From an uncultured Actinomycetes bacterium (GTDB lineage Bacteria; Actinomycetota; Actinomycetes; Nanopelagicales; Nanopelagicaceae): a stretch of DNA of 8,179 nucleotides. Position numbers and translations under genes: made by a program. This document shows, one piece after another, positions 1 through 5,738 of this stretch. Where the stretch lies: contig CAIMXQ010000047.1 of assembly GCA_903845465.1 (NCBI GenBank), positions 1 to 8,179 on the forward strand. The letters run 5' to 3'. Numbering within the stretch: the stretch's first letter is position 1; each line of letters begins with the position of its first letter. Under the pieces are notes generated by a model, which ran no database searches, was not told where the DNA came from, and saw only the letters and a list, made by a program, of their open reading frames with translations.

Positions 1-30
1 GTGCCGTCATAACGCATTTAGCTAAATTTT

Positions 31-150
31 TCATTTGAACCTCTCTCCACACCACGAACATTCAAAATAGTATTCTGTGGTATTCCATTTTTGATTGATA
101 TCTGTTGACCTACAAATAGGACATTGTCTATTAGCAACCTTACCCATCAT
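31..150 (-). CDS. 39-aa zinc-ribbon protein
   Basis: A short reading frame translated directly from the minus strand, starting with two adjacent ATG codons (150-148 and 147-145) and ending at TGA 33-31. The product carries C10-P-I-C13 and C31-S-W-C34, two CxxC knuckles separated by 17 residues, with a tryptophan and aromatics between them (W22, Y27, Y28, F29). This is the classic layout of a single zinc ribbon, so a structural zinc site and a nucleic-acid or protein contact role are likely. It begins 19 bp after the TPR gene stop and so would be the last gene of the same operon in this window. There is no strong Shine-Dalgarno (only GGCAGGCAGGG just upstream), so translation may depend on coupling. 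The paired cysteine spacing makes a chance reading frame unlikely, but its small size keeps confidence moderate. Confidence 0.6.
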   Translation of the reverse strand: MMGKVANRQCPICRSTDINQKWNTTEYYFECSWCGERFK

Positions 151-169
151 CCCTGCCTGCCCATTGTCA

Positions 170-1315
170 CTAGTCCAGAATCTCTCGAATAGTAGCGATA
201 CTAGCTGCTACTTCTTCAGCCAGGTCGAATCTGTTTGTCTGGTTATAGATCTTAATAAGTTCATCTTTTATTTCTATGATTAACTCCCACTGGGTAGTAC
301 TGTCATTGACCAACATGATGTGTGCTTCTTCTAAAGTTGATTCGGCAGTATCAAAATTGAGCAAAAGGCTTTGAGCCTTACCTTTTACGATCAGACTAAG
401 AACTATCCATGGTGTTCGGTTTATTAGCTTTGAAACATCAAGGGCGCGATTCGAGTAAGTCAGCCCCATTTCCCCATTGCCCAACCCCGTGTACGCCTCG
501 CCAATCCAGATATCGCACGCGCCAATCTCAGTTACATTCCTATTTTGCTTGTAGATTGTTCTAGCTCTCGTGTAGTAGTCGATCGCAAGTTCATATTCTT
601 TGATTTGGAAGTAACAATTTCCGGCCAAGAAATAGCTTCGCGCCAGCCACTGCTGATCCCCATCAATCTCATTGACTCGTATAGCTTCTAACTGACACTC
701 TAGGGCTCCTTGCCAATCCTGTGCGTCGGCATACCAAAGCGATTGCGTTCGCAAATGGTCGTCAATAAATGGATCCGCATTACGGCGTGACGCTTCAACA
801 ACTTTATCTAAAACTCTCACGGCCTCCATTTTGCGATCAAGACTTGCTAGTGCATAGCTTTCGGCGATGTATGCCCTAACCATTAAAGTTTCATCTGCTC
901 CTGCTTTGAGTAGATGATCTCTTGCTTCTTCAGCAAGTGCTAGAGCCTCTTCACAACTATTGCGAAAGGTTGCTCTTTGAGAAAGCTCGAGGAGTAGATC
1001 GGCTCGCTCTACTCCTATTGCCGAAGTCAGTGATCGCCACAATTCTTGCTCGTTAACTTCTGAATCTTTTATACGAAAGCCTGCCTCTCTCCGAATCGAT
1101 TTTGAGTATTGAATCCCAACTTCCTTCCTAAGTTCGTTTAGTCGCAATCGCCCTAAACGAATGAGAGGGCCGAACCCGCGAGGCACACGGAGGATGCCTC
1201 TTGAGCCACTAGAGAAACTCCGGGTTCGGATTCTCGGGCTACTGGTAGAAAGGAGAAGACCAGTAGCCTCAATGATTGCTAACAAGGAGAGATAGGGCTC
1301 CCCATTAGCAACCAA
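170..1315 (-). CDS. TPR-repeat protein with distinct N-terminal domain
   Basis: The 381-aa product has no signal peptide. Residues from about 100 to 378 form helical pairs with TPR spacing: 103-136 (ERADLLLELSQRA / EEALALAEEA), 145-176, 188-215, 225-257 (YFLAGNCYFQIKEYELAIDY), 265-296, 305-335 and 345-378. TPR arrays bind peptides or partner proteins, so a sensor or scaffold role is probable. Residues 8-66 are different: a hydrophobic helix, an SPRIRTRS-type strand, a GSRG turn and a basic helix. They may form a small effector-associated domain. The start is a TTG only 2 bp after the nuclease stop (TAA AT TTG), with no Shine-Dalgarno, suggesting termination-reinitiation. A GTG at 1186-1184 is an alternative that would delete most of the N-terminal domain. 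Coding status is firm; the exact start is not. Confidence 0.85.
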   Translation of the reverse strand: MVANGEPYLSLLAIIEATGLLLSTSSPRIRTRSFSSGSRGILRVPRGFGPLIRLGRLRLNELRKEVGIQYSKSIRREAGFRIKDSEVNEQELWRSLTSAIGVERADLLLELSQRATFRNSCEEALALAEEARDHLLKAGADETLMVRAYIAESYALASLDRKMEAVRVLDKVVEASRRNADPFIDDHLRTQSLWYADAQDWQGALECQLEAIRVNEIDGDQQWLARSYFLAGNCYFQIKEYELAIDYYTRARTIYKQNRNVTEIGACDIWIGEAYTGLGNGEMGLTYSNRALDVSKLINRTPWIVLSLIVKGKAQSLLLNFDTAESTLEEAHIMLVNDSTTQWELIIEIKDELIKIYNQTNRFDLAEEVAASIATIREILD

Positions 1316-1317
1316 AT

Positions 1318-2481
1318 TTATGATTTTTTTGGCTTTTTAAGCTGAGCCACGATTTCGTCAAATCCATCATTGCCTTTCGTGGTATTCTCAATCGCAGCAA
1401 ATTGCTCTTGTAACTTTCCCTCAATGTTTTTTGCCCATTTCTGAGCGTCCGAAAGCGCTACACCCATTTTGTTGTGAGCCACTGACACGTTTCGAAAGTC
1501 TTTAAGAGTTAGTTTGGCTTGATCGAGCTGATGTAGCACCTTCTCCATGTCGACCTCCTGCTTGTCAACAGCCAAGTTCTTTACTGACATGATTTTTGCC
1601 CATAGGTACGCATAGCGAACGAGATAAATATCCGGAAGATCTTTATCCACAACAATTACCATCCGATTGCCAGAGAAACCCTGTTCACTCGGCCAGTTCT
1701 CATACTCCGGTTCTCTAGCCAAAACAAAGACTCCTGCTTGAGCCTCCCGGTTCTGTATAGCCTCTTCAAGCTCTTTTGTGATTGAAGGAAGGGATAGATT
1801 TCTCTCCGCCTTATACTCCCAAACAATTCTTAAGGCATCTTGACCTACAAGATATTCAGGGATAGTTACGACAGAGTCTCCAACTCGCTTACCAACCGGT
1901 GAAAGGACATCGTTTGTATATTCAACTTGGTGGTCAGATCCTGAACCGATTTGGGCAACAATTCCATGCATCACTTTATTGAAATCAGCACCTTTTTTGT
2001 TGGATTTATTTTCTGCCTTATCTATTCCAACTTTTTCGGTGACTTTTTCCAGAATCTGATTCATATTCTGGAAGATCGGATACATGGGCCCATTCTTATT
2101 TGATGGATTTAACTCCGCGATCATAAGTTTCGATATTTGTTCTTTCAGAACAATGGCAAGCCCGCCAGGGTTTTTGATATCTGTGTGGCTTTTAAGTAAC
2201 GCAGTTATGTCATCAACAGTATTTTCGCCAGCTTGTTCAACTGATTCGCGCACCTTTTCGGCTACCGCGCTAAGGGCTTCAGTCTCAGCAGATACATTCG
2301 ACAGGCGTACCATCATCAAGGCGGCGTTGATTAATTCAACGAATGCCTCTGATACCGGTTCCTTGTTCAACAAGTAAGTGGCTAGCTCATAGCTTTGAAT
2401 AGTGAAGTCTTGAATATGAACGATCTCTTCACCAATAGTTATTGAGTTTTTGTTAATTGGTACTACATTGTTTTGTTGCAT
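1318..2481 (-). CDS. Predicted PD-(D/E)XK nuclease with helical flanks
   Basis: The 387-aa product reads as three parts. Residues 1-155 are mainly helical. Residues about 163-255 look like a restriction-endonuclease fold: KGADFNKVMHGIV (164-176, with acidic D166), then GDSVVTIPEYL (D202), a strand ending in W-E222-Y-K224, then a helix ELEEAIQNR and the strand AGVFVLAR. D202 with E222-x-K224 fits the catalytic PD-(D/E)XK signature, and the layout recalls RmuC and DUF2130-type proteins. Residues about 315-387 are helical, possibly coiled coil, with a basic end (KKPKKS). It therefore probably cleaves DNA or RNA, but substrate is unknown. The ATG is preceded by AAAAGGAG at 4-bp spacing. It is the largest enzyme-like gene of the operon and is coupled to the TPR gene downstream. 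The nuclease assignment comes from motif reading alone; a catalytically inactive relative is possible. Confidence 0.8.
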   Translation of the reverse strand: MQQNNVVPINKNSITIGEEIVHIQDFTIQSYELATYLLNKEPVSEAFVELINAALMMVRLSNVSAETEALSAVAEKVRESVEQAGENTVDDITALLKSHTDIKNPGGLAIVLKEQISKLMIAELNPSNKNGPMYPIFQNMNQILEKVTEKVGIDKAENKSNKKGADFNKVMHGIVAQIGSGSDHQVEYTNDVLSPVGKRVGDSVVTIPEYLVGQDALRIVWEYKAERNLSLPSITKELEEAIQNREAQAGVFVLAREPEYENWPSEQGFSGNRMVIVVDKDLPDIYLVRYAYLWAKIMSVKNLAVDKQEVDMEKVLHQLDQAKLTLKDFRNVSVAHNKMGVALSDAQKWAKNIEGKLQEQFAAIENTTKGNDGFDEIVAQLKKPKKS

Positions 2482-2514
2482 AGGGCTCCTTTTCTGTTAT
2501 TTTGTAATTTAGAG

Positions 2515-2529
2515 ACTCCACCATGGAGT
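2515..2529 (-). other. Short intergenic hairpin
   Basis: ACTCCA-CCA-TGGAGT is a perfect 6-bp inverted repeat in the 50-bp gap before the nuclease gene. No U-run follows on the minus strand, so it is not a standard terminator. It could slow transcription, or protect or expose the nuclease message, but it may be chance. Confidence 0.35.
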
Positions 2530-2531
2530 AC

Positions 2532-2771
2532 CTAATCCATATCTTTCCGGCTATTAGCTAACAAAATATTCGCCGCGAGCGCATATTTGTCAATCACCGT
2601 TACTTGTGACCACGCATGAGGTGCGTAGATCATTTTCTTAGCATCGCTTAGCGTTACGACAAGCGCGCCACTATCTAAGAGTTCTACTGTTGAACCCTCA
2701 GAAACCTGCAATTTTTTCAACCCTTGTAGCTCAACCCATGCGTCTTGGCTTTCAGATAGATCAAGGAGCAT
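2532..2771 (-). CDS. 79-aa protein of unknown function
   Basis: I do not recognise this family. The ATG at 2771-2769 has an ideal Shine-Dalgarno, AAGGAGG at 2784-2778, six bases upstream, which strongly supports translation and fixes the start. That start lies inside the end of the preceding gene, an 11-bp overlap typical of translational coupling. The sequence alternates short hydrophobic strands (WVELQGLKKL, STVELLDSGALVVTL, KMIYAP, SQVTVI) and ends with a helix (KYALAANILLANSRKD), suggesting a compact beta-rich fold with a C-terminal helix. It has no cysteines, no membrane segment and no signal peptide. A small accessory or regulatory subunit of the neighbouring nuclease is conceivable from position only. 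Confidence 0.75.
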   Translation of the reverse strand: MLLDLSESQDAWVELQGLKKLQVSEGSTVELLDSGALVVTLSDAKKMIYAPHAWSQVTVIDKYALAANILLANSRKDMD

Positions 2772-2976
2772 CGGTATCCTCCTTATTCTCTAGTACAGTC
2801 ACAGATATCGTTTGAATGACCTTTTCATGCCTACTAAAGTGATGTGAACAAAATGCCAGTTCCCCGAACGGGAAGCGGACTAAAAATTTTGATCTAGCAC
2901 TACACCCATCGCAAGGCACATATCCAATGATGTGGGTCTCTTGAACAGTTTTGATGTTGGTAGTAATTTCACTCAC
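2761..2976 (-). CDS. 71-aa DUF7455-like zinc-binding protein
   Basis: The product carries C22-D-G-C25, a strand FLVRFPFGELAF, then C43-S-H45-H46 and H50. The pattern CDxC...GELxFCxHHxxxHE matches my memory of small actinobacterial proteins annotated as DUF7455, in which the cysteines and histidines hold one zinc. In most genomes that protein is an unlinked housekeeping gene, so a diverged copy inside an accessory operon is noteworthy. It starts at GTG 2976-2974, overlapping the upstream stop by 4 bp (GTGA), with GAGG seven bases upstream. It overlaps the 79-aa gene by 11 bp. The DNA or RNA contact is not known; zinc binding is a good inference, the exact family less certain. Confidence 0.75.
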   Translation of the reverse strand: MSEITTNIKTVQETHIIGYVPCDGCSARSKFLVRFPFGELAFCSHHFSRHEKVIQTISVTVLENKEDTDAP

Positions 2977-3626
2977 GATTCGTCCTCACTTTCTTCGTCG
3001 AAAGCTTCTTCAAAGAGAGCGATCTCAGAAGGACTAAAACGGCGGGCGAGAATCGCCCGTTTGTCTTCTGTCGTGCTCAAAGGATTTCTGAGCACTAGAA
3101 CTTCGGCATCTGAGAAGTACTTTTTCAGGAGTTCATCAGTTGAATCATGGTCATTGGGCTCTAAAAATGGAGGGCACAATTCAAATCCAAGGTATTCCTC
3201 TGCAAGGCAGACTGCCTCGATGACGAGATCCTCTAATGTAAGGTCACTTAGAGTGAACTTGAGAGGCTCTCCCATGGCCTTGTTATTGCGTTGCGTTGTG
3301 GTAATCGATATAGATGCATGAATGGTGCCAATGAGATGGTTCATCTCTTGACTGCTTGAGTCCATAACCCTCACCGTTGTCGTGGGGGTCCAACTCATCC
3401 ATGTGTAGAAACCACTGTTGCCTTTGTTAACCGGCGTCAGTTGCATCCGGTAACCCTCGCCAAGAGGCAGGGATATGGATGCAGACTTATTGGTTCGCTT
3501 GAAGCTGGCTGGCCAACCCAAGTCGTCATTGAGCTCTTTTTCTAGCGCGATGTTCTCCATATCGAGTACCAACTCTGGATACTCCATGCGTAAGCGCAGT
3601 TCGGACGGTGTCTTCTTAGGCAGCAT
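2973..3626 (-). CDS. 217-aa acidic-tailed protein of unknown function
   Basis: No family recognised. The first half is rich in short beta-like strands (SASISLPLGEGYRMQLTPV, FYTWMSWTPTTTVRVM, GTIHASISITTT), followed by helices (LEDLVIEAVCLAEEYLGF and a helix near 165). The C-terminus is strongly acidic (FEEAFDEESEDES), which could mimic nucleic acid or contact a basic partner. There is no signal peptide or membrane span, so it is probably cytoplasmic. The ATG at 3626-3624 overlaps the end of the upstream gene by 11 bp and has AAGGTGG at short spacing. The stop shares a GTGA overlap with the next gene. The tight coupling on both sides argues that it belongs to one operon and one function with its neighbours. 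Confidence 0.75.
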   Translation of the reverse strand: MLPKKTPSELRLRMEYPELVLDMENIALEKELNDDLGWPASFKRTNKSASISLPLGEGYRMQLTPVNKGNSGFYTWMSWTPTTTVRVMDSSSQEMNHLIGTIHASISITTTQRNNKAMGEPLKFTLSDLTLEDLVIEAVCLAEEYLGFELCPPFLEPNDHDSTDELLKKYFSDAEVLVLRNPLSTTEDKRAILARRFSPSEIALFEEAFDEESEDES

Positions 3627-3972
3627 CAGCCACCTTGAGATCCGTCAAACTCGAGGCTGATACATGCCATCCACGGCAATCGGCGCAGTTGACAACCATT
3701 TGGTTCATATCTGACCCAAAGAACGCGTCTCCGGCTTGATCCAACCCATGAAACATCGAAACGATGCTCTCAATAGCGCGTCGGCGTGACCGGAAGATCT
3801 TGCGAGCGCAAGCCTCTCCCTTGGTGGCCTCCTTTTGGCCTCCAGCCTTGGTGGCTTTAAAGCTGTGGCCCCCACGAACCTCATCCCCACCGTGATCCTT
3901 AATGCGGCAAAGGGTCAATGTGCCCTTACCTTGAAACTCTGCTACATCGTTGTAGCGGCCAATCTTTGACAT
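3616..3972 (-). CDS. 118-aa basic protein with CxxC, first gene of the operon
   Basis: No family recognised. The frame is open further upstream (to 4176), but ATG 3972-3970 is chosen because GGAAGG sits five bases upstream and because the longer frame runs through the operator region with no protein-like composition. The 118-aa product has a glycine/lysine-rich basic middle (RGGHSFKATKAGGQKEATKG), an arginine cluster (FRSRRR at 60-65) and C96-A-D-C99 followed by GWHVSAS. C22 and C55 could complete a metal site. A nucleic-acid binding role is plausible from the charge and the CxxC. It leads the seven-gene block and is transcribed away from the 463-aa gene, so the shared region 3973-4285 probably controls both. 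Product function is unknown. Confidence 0.7.
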   Translation of the reverse strand: MSKIGRYNDVAEFQGKGTLTLCRIKDHGGDEVRGGHSFKATKAGGQKEATKGEACARKIFRSRRRAIESIVSMFHGLDQAGDAFFGSDMNQMVVNCADCRGWHVSASSLTDLKVADAA

Positions 3973-3977
3973 ACGGG

Positions 3978-3983
3978 CCTTCC
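3978..3983 (-). promoter_or_regulatory. Shine-Dalgarno that fixes the operon leader start
   Basis: GGAAGG (within AAAGGAAGG) lies five bases before ATG 3972-3970. This decides the start of the 118-aa gene against the longer open frame. Confidence 0.65.
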
Positions 3984-4042
3984 TTTCTCTAGTTTGTGTC
4001 TCTTGGGGTCTGCTCGTCTCCGTGCCTCCCTCGAGTAACTGT

Positions 4043-4062
4043 AAGTTATCAGATGATAACTT
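4043..4062. promoter_or_regulatory. Probable operator: AAGTTATC/GATAACTT palindrome
   Basis: A perfect inverted repeat with 8-bp arms AAGTTATC and GATAACTT and a 4-bp centre (AGAT). A further direct half-site GATAACT lies at 4074-4080, exactly 19 bp (about two helical turns) from the right arm, and another GATAAC is at 4179-4184. The palindrome lies 71-90 bp upstream of the first minus-strand gene, where a dimeric repressor could block its transcription. The cognate regulator is not evident in the window. Confidence 0.5.
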
Positions 4063-4102
4063 CTTTGCATAATGATAACTGAGCGTGGTTATAAAAATAA
4101 TA

Positions 4103-4120
4103 TTGTGAAGTGCGTCACAA
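4103..4120. promoter_or_regulatory. Crp/GlxR-type binding site (TGTGA-N6-TCACA)
   Basis: TTGTGA-agtgcg-TCACAA is a perfect 6-bp palindrome. Its core, TGTGA-N6-TCACA, is exactly the consensus bound by the Crp family, including actinobacterial GlxR and Mycobacterium Crp. It sits in the divergent region, 131 bp before the minus-strand leader gene and 166 bp before the 463-aa gene. On the minus strand an AT-rich stretch with a TATAAC-like -10 (4093-4088) follows it, so the bound protein could sit near the -35 region. The match to consensus is seen; binding and direction of effect are inferred. Confidence 0.6.
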
Positions 4121-4285
4121 GTTGAGCGTGAAACACTTGGGTGGTCCCAAAGGAATAAGATGGTAACCCAATCCATTTGATAACCTTCTGTTTAGACGGG
4201 CTTTGTAGCCCCTAATGAAGTTAAGGCAGGCACGCACATTAAAGAAAACGCTTTCAAGCTCACCCCCGCTACAGATGGAATAACC

Positions 4286-5677
4286 GTGATTGCCCATCTG
4301 AAGACTTCTCTTGAAGTTCAAACGGATCAGGGTCGAGCCAAGCTAGTGAAGGATGGGTCAGCCCTTATTAGAGCCTTTATAGGGCTCGATGATCAGATGT
4401 GGCGCGATCTAGTTGAGATCGTGCTTGAAAACCATGGCATGGATTGGAGCAGTGTTTACGAGTCTGATGAACTGGAAGATGAGGGCTGGGATGGAGAACT
4501 GGAAGATGAGGGCTGGGATGGAGAAGGTGGGGTTTCGGAGGCACCTGCGGTTCAACCAGGCCCGGTGGTTGAGTTCACTGGCATTGATCGACTCATTACC
4601 CAAGTTGTAAATTCCTGTAACACCTCTGGAAAGGCTTCGATAGCTCGAGTAAAAGACAAACTTGACGAGCTCTCAGCAGAAATTCTTCACTTTGCCGTTA
4701 CTTATCGTGAGCAAGCAGAGGACATTGTGGGCACATATGGGCGGCTGCTCGAAATGGGCGCAGATATAGGCAACCACTCTACAAGTTATGCGAAAGAGCT
4801 GTACTCGAAGTTCGAAATCTCAAGGCAGCTAAAGACTGCGTTGAATCTCCGCAAGTCTCGGATCCGATCCGTTATTCATTGGGTTGAGTACCCCATCGAT
4901 CCATTACTTAAAGAGCACAAGTTAAAGAAGGTCGGGGTAAGTACTGAGGTATTCCGTGAGTGGATCCAAGGGTGCAAATACATCTGGATTGTGGGCATTG
5001 GTTATGCAAACAGGTCTTTTTACAACAAGGACACTGGTTACTCCGTCAGCGCGTCCTTCGCTCTCAAGTCAACAAGTGCCGTGCAAGAACTAACTAAACC
5101 ACAGCATTACAAGCTTGTGAACGCTACGCTGAAAGAGTGGGACATATTTGTGCAGGAAATCTTTAATGATATCTACGACCCTGGCATCACAAGCAAAATT
5201 GCTTCAAGGATGAGTAGATACGAGGAAAGTATTTCTGCACTCCTCGCTGAGATTAGCAACGCTGGCAATGGCAGATGGGATGCGAGGCGAGAAGTCCCTA
5301 TGGCCAAGGAGCATGGCAGCAAGGCTAAGCACGAGGATTTTACTTTTCCTACCGGCATCACACTCGATGTTAAAACTCAATTGTCAAGGACAATGGGACT
5401 CGCAACAAGTGCAAGATCTCTTAGCTTTATTTTTAACCTGCCTATTGAATGGGCAATAAATCTTGATGAGATCAATCTTCGGCTTTCAATCGCAGCTCAG
5501 AAATTTCCATTGCTTGGAGATGTGGGGGTAGTTTTCACTAGTAAAATTGGGGATGGTGGCTCTCCTCAGATACTTGCAACAATTCCTCTCACAAATGATG
5601 AAACTTGGTTGACCTCTTTCAGGGTTTTTCTTCTGGAAGTTATAGGTAAACTCCTAACAGAAACGAATGGCAAATAA
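4286..5677 (+). CDS. 463-aa protein of unknown function with acidic repeat linker
   Basis: No family recognised. The start is GTG 4286 with only a weak GGA upstream; the ATG at 4275 is followed at once by a stop in its own frame. Residues 1-57 look helical (ALIRAFIGLDDQMWRDLVEIVLENHG). Residues 58-82 are an acidic linker with two identical ELEDEGWDG units. Residues about 96-200 are helical (IDRLITQVVNS, VKDKLDELSAEILHFAVTY). After about 228 comes an aromatic mixed segment (CKYIWIVGIGYANRSFYN) and then further helices to the end. No signal peptide, membrane span or known catalytic motif is visible. It faces away from the operon across a shared control region and ends convergent to the restriction-modification pair. 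It may be a functional partner of the operon or an independent defence/regulatory gene. Coding status is strong from length and composition. Confidence 0.8.
   Translation: MIAHLKTSLEVQTDQGRAKLVKDGSALIRAFIGLDDQMWRDLVEIVLENHGMDWSSVYESDELEDEGWDGELEDEGWDGEGGVSEAPAVQPGPVVEFTGIDRLITQVVNSCNTSGKASIARVKDKLDELSAEILHFAVTYREQAEDIVGTYGRLLEMGADIGNHSTSYAKELYSKFEISRQLKTALNLRKSRIRSVIHWVEYPIDPLLKEHKLKKVGVSTEVFREWIQGCKYIWIVGIGYANRSFYNKDTGYSVSASFALKSTSAVQELTKPQHYKLVNATLKEWDIFVQEIFNDIYDPGITSKIASRMSRYEESISALLAEISNAGNGRWDARREVPMAKEHGSKAKHEDFTFPTGITLDVKTQLSRTMGLATSARSLSFIFNLPIEWAINLDEINLRLSIAAQKFPLLGDVGVVFTSKIGDGGSPQILATIPLTNDETWLTSFRVFLLEVIGKLLTETNGK
4469..4522 (+). repeat. Tandem perfect 27-bp duplication
   Basis: Two identical 27-bp units (4469-4495 and 4496-4522) inside the 463-aa gene, each encoding the nine residues ELEDEGWDG. 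The absence of any silent difference points to a recent in-frame duplication of an acidic, tryptophan-containing linker. Confidence 0.9.
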
Positions 5678-5687
5678 TCTCATTTAA

Positions 5688-5714
5688 CCTTCCTGAAGGC
5701 AGGGCACGAAGCCC
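5688..5714. terminator. Weak hairpins between convergent genes
   Basis: The 61-bp gap between the 463-aa gene and the methyltransferase gene contains CCTTC-CT-GAAGG (5688-5699) and GGGC-ACGAA-GCCC (5702-5714). Neither is followed by a clean T-run on either strand, so they are at best weak or factor-assisted bidirectional terminators, suggested mainly by the convergent layout. Confidence 0.3.
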
Positions 5715-5738
5715 AAATAGAACCCTTGTGGTTTTGGC

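Larger units (their letters stand above)
3973..4285. other. Divergent intergenic control region, 313 bp
   Basis: This gap separates the minus-strand operon from the plus-strand 463-aa gene. It holds the Crp-like palindrome (4103-4120), the AAGTTATC palindrome (4043-4062), GATAAC half-sites (4074, 4179) and a GC-rich hairpin GGGCT-TTGT-AGCCC (4198-4211) in the probable leader of the plus-strand gene. The hairpin is not followed by a T-run. Open frames across this gap show no domain-like composition or ribosome site. I see no tRNA or other RNA gene, and no clear plus-strand -35/-10 pair. Confidence 0.6.

Noticed and set aside
1..17. Possible start of another minus-strand gene (ATG 17-15 or 10-8)
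   Set aside because: Only three to five codons are visible and no Shine-Dalgarno precedes them; cannot be judged.
16..27. Perfect 12-bp palindrome ATTTAGCTAAAT followed by T-rich sequence
   Set aside because: AT-rich, with no loop; too weak for a terminator, though it lies just after the 39-aa gene stop.
3973..4176. Longer 186-aa version of the 118-aa gene starting near 4176
   Set aside because: The extra N-terminus crosses both palindromes, has no ribosome site and lacks protein-like pattern; ATG 3972 has GGAAGG at correct spacing.
4115..4321. 68-codon minus-strand frame across the divergent gap
   Set aside because: No ribosome site, low-complexity composition, and it overlaps the control sites and the start of the 463-aa gene.
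4409..4610. Two extra frames (both strands) across the 27-bp duplication
   Set aside because: They exist only because the repeat length is a multiple of three and carries no stops; they are shadows of the 463-aa gene.
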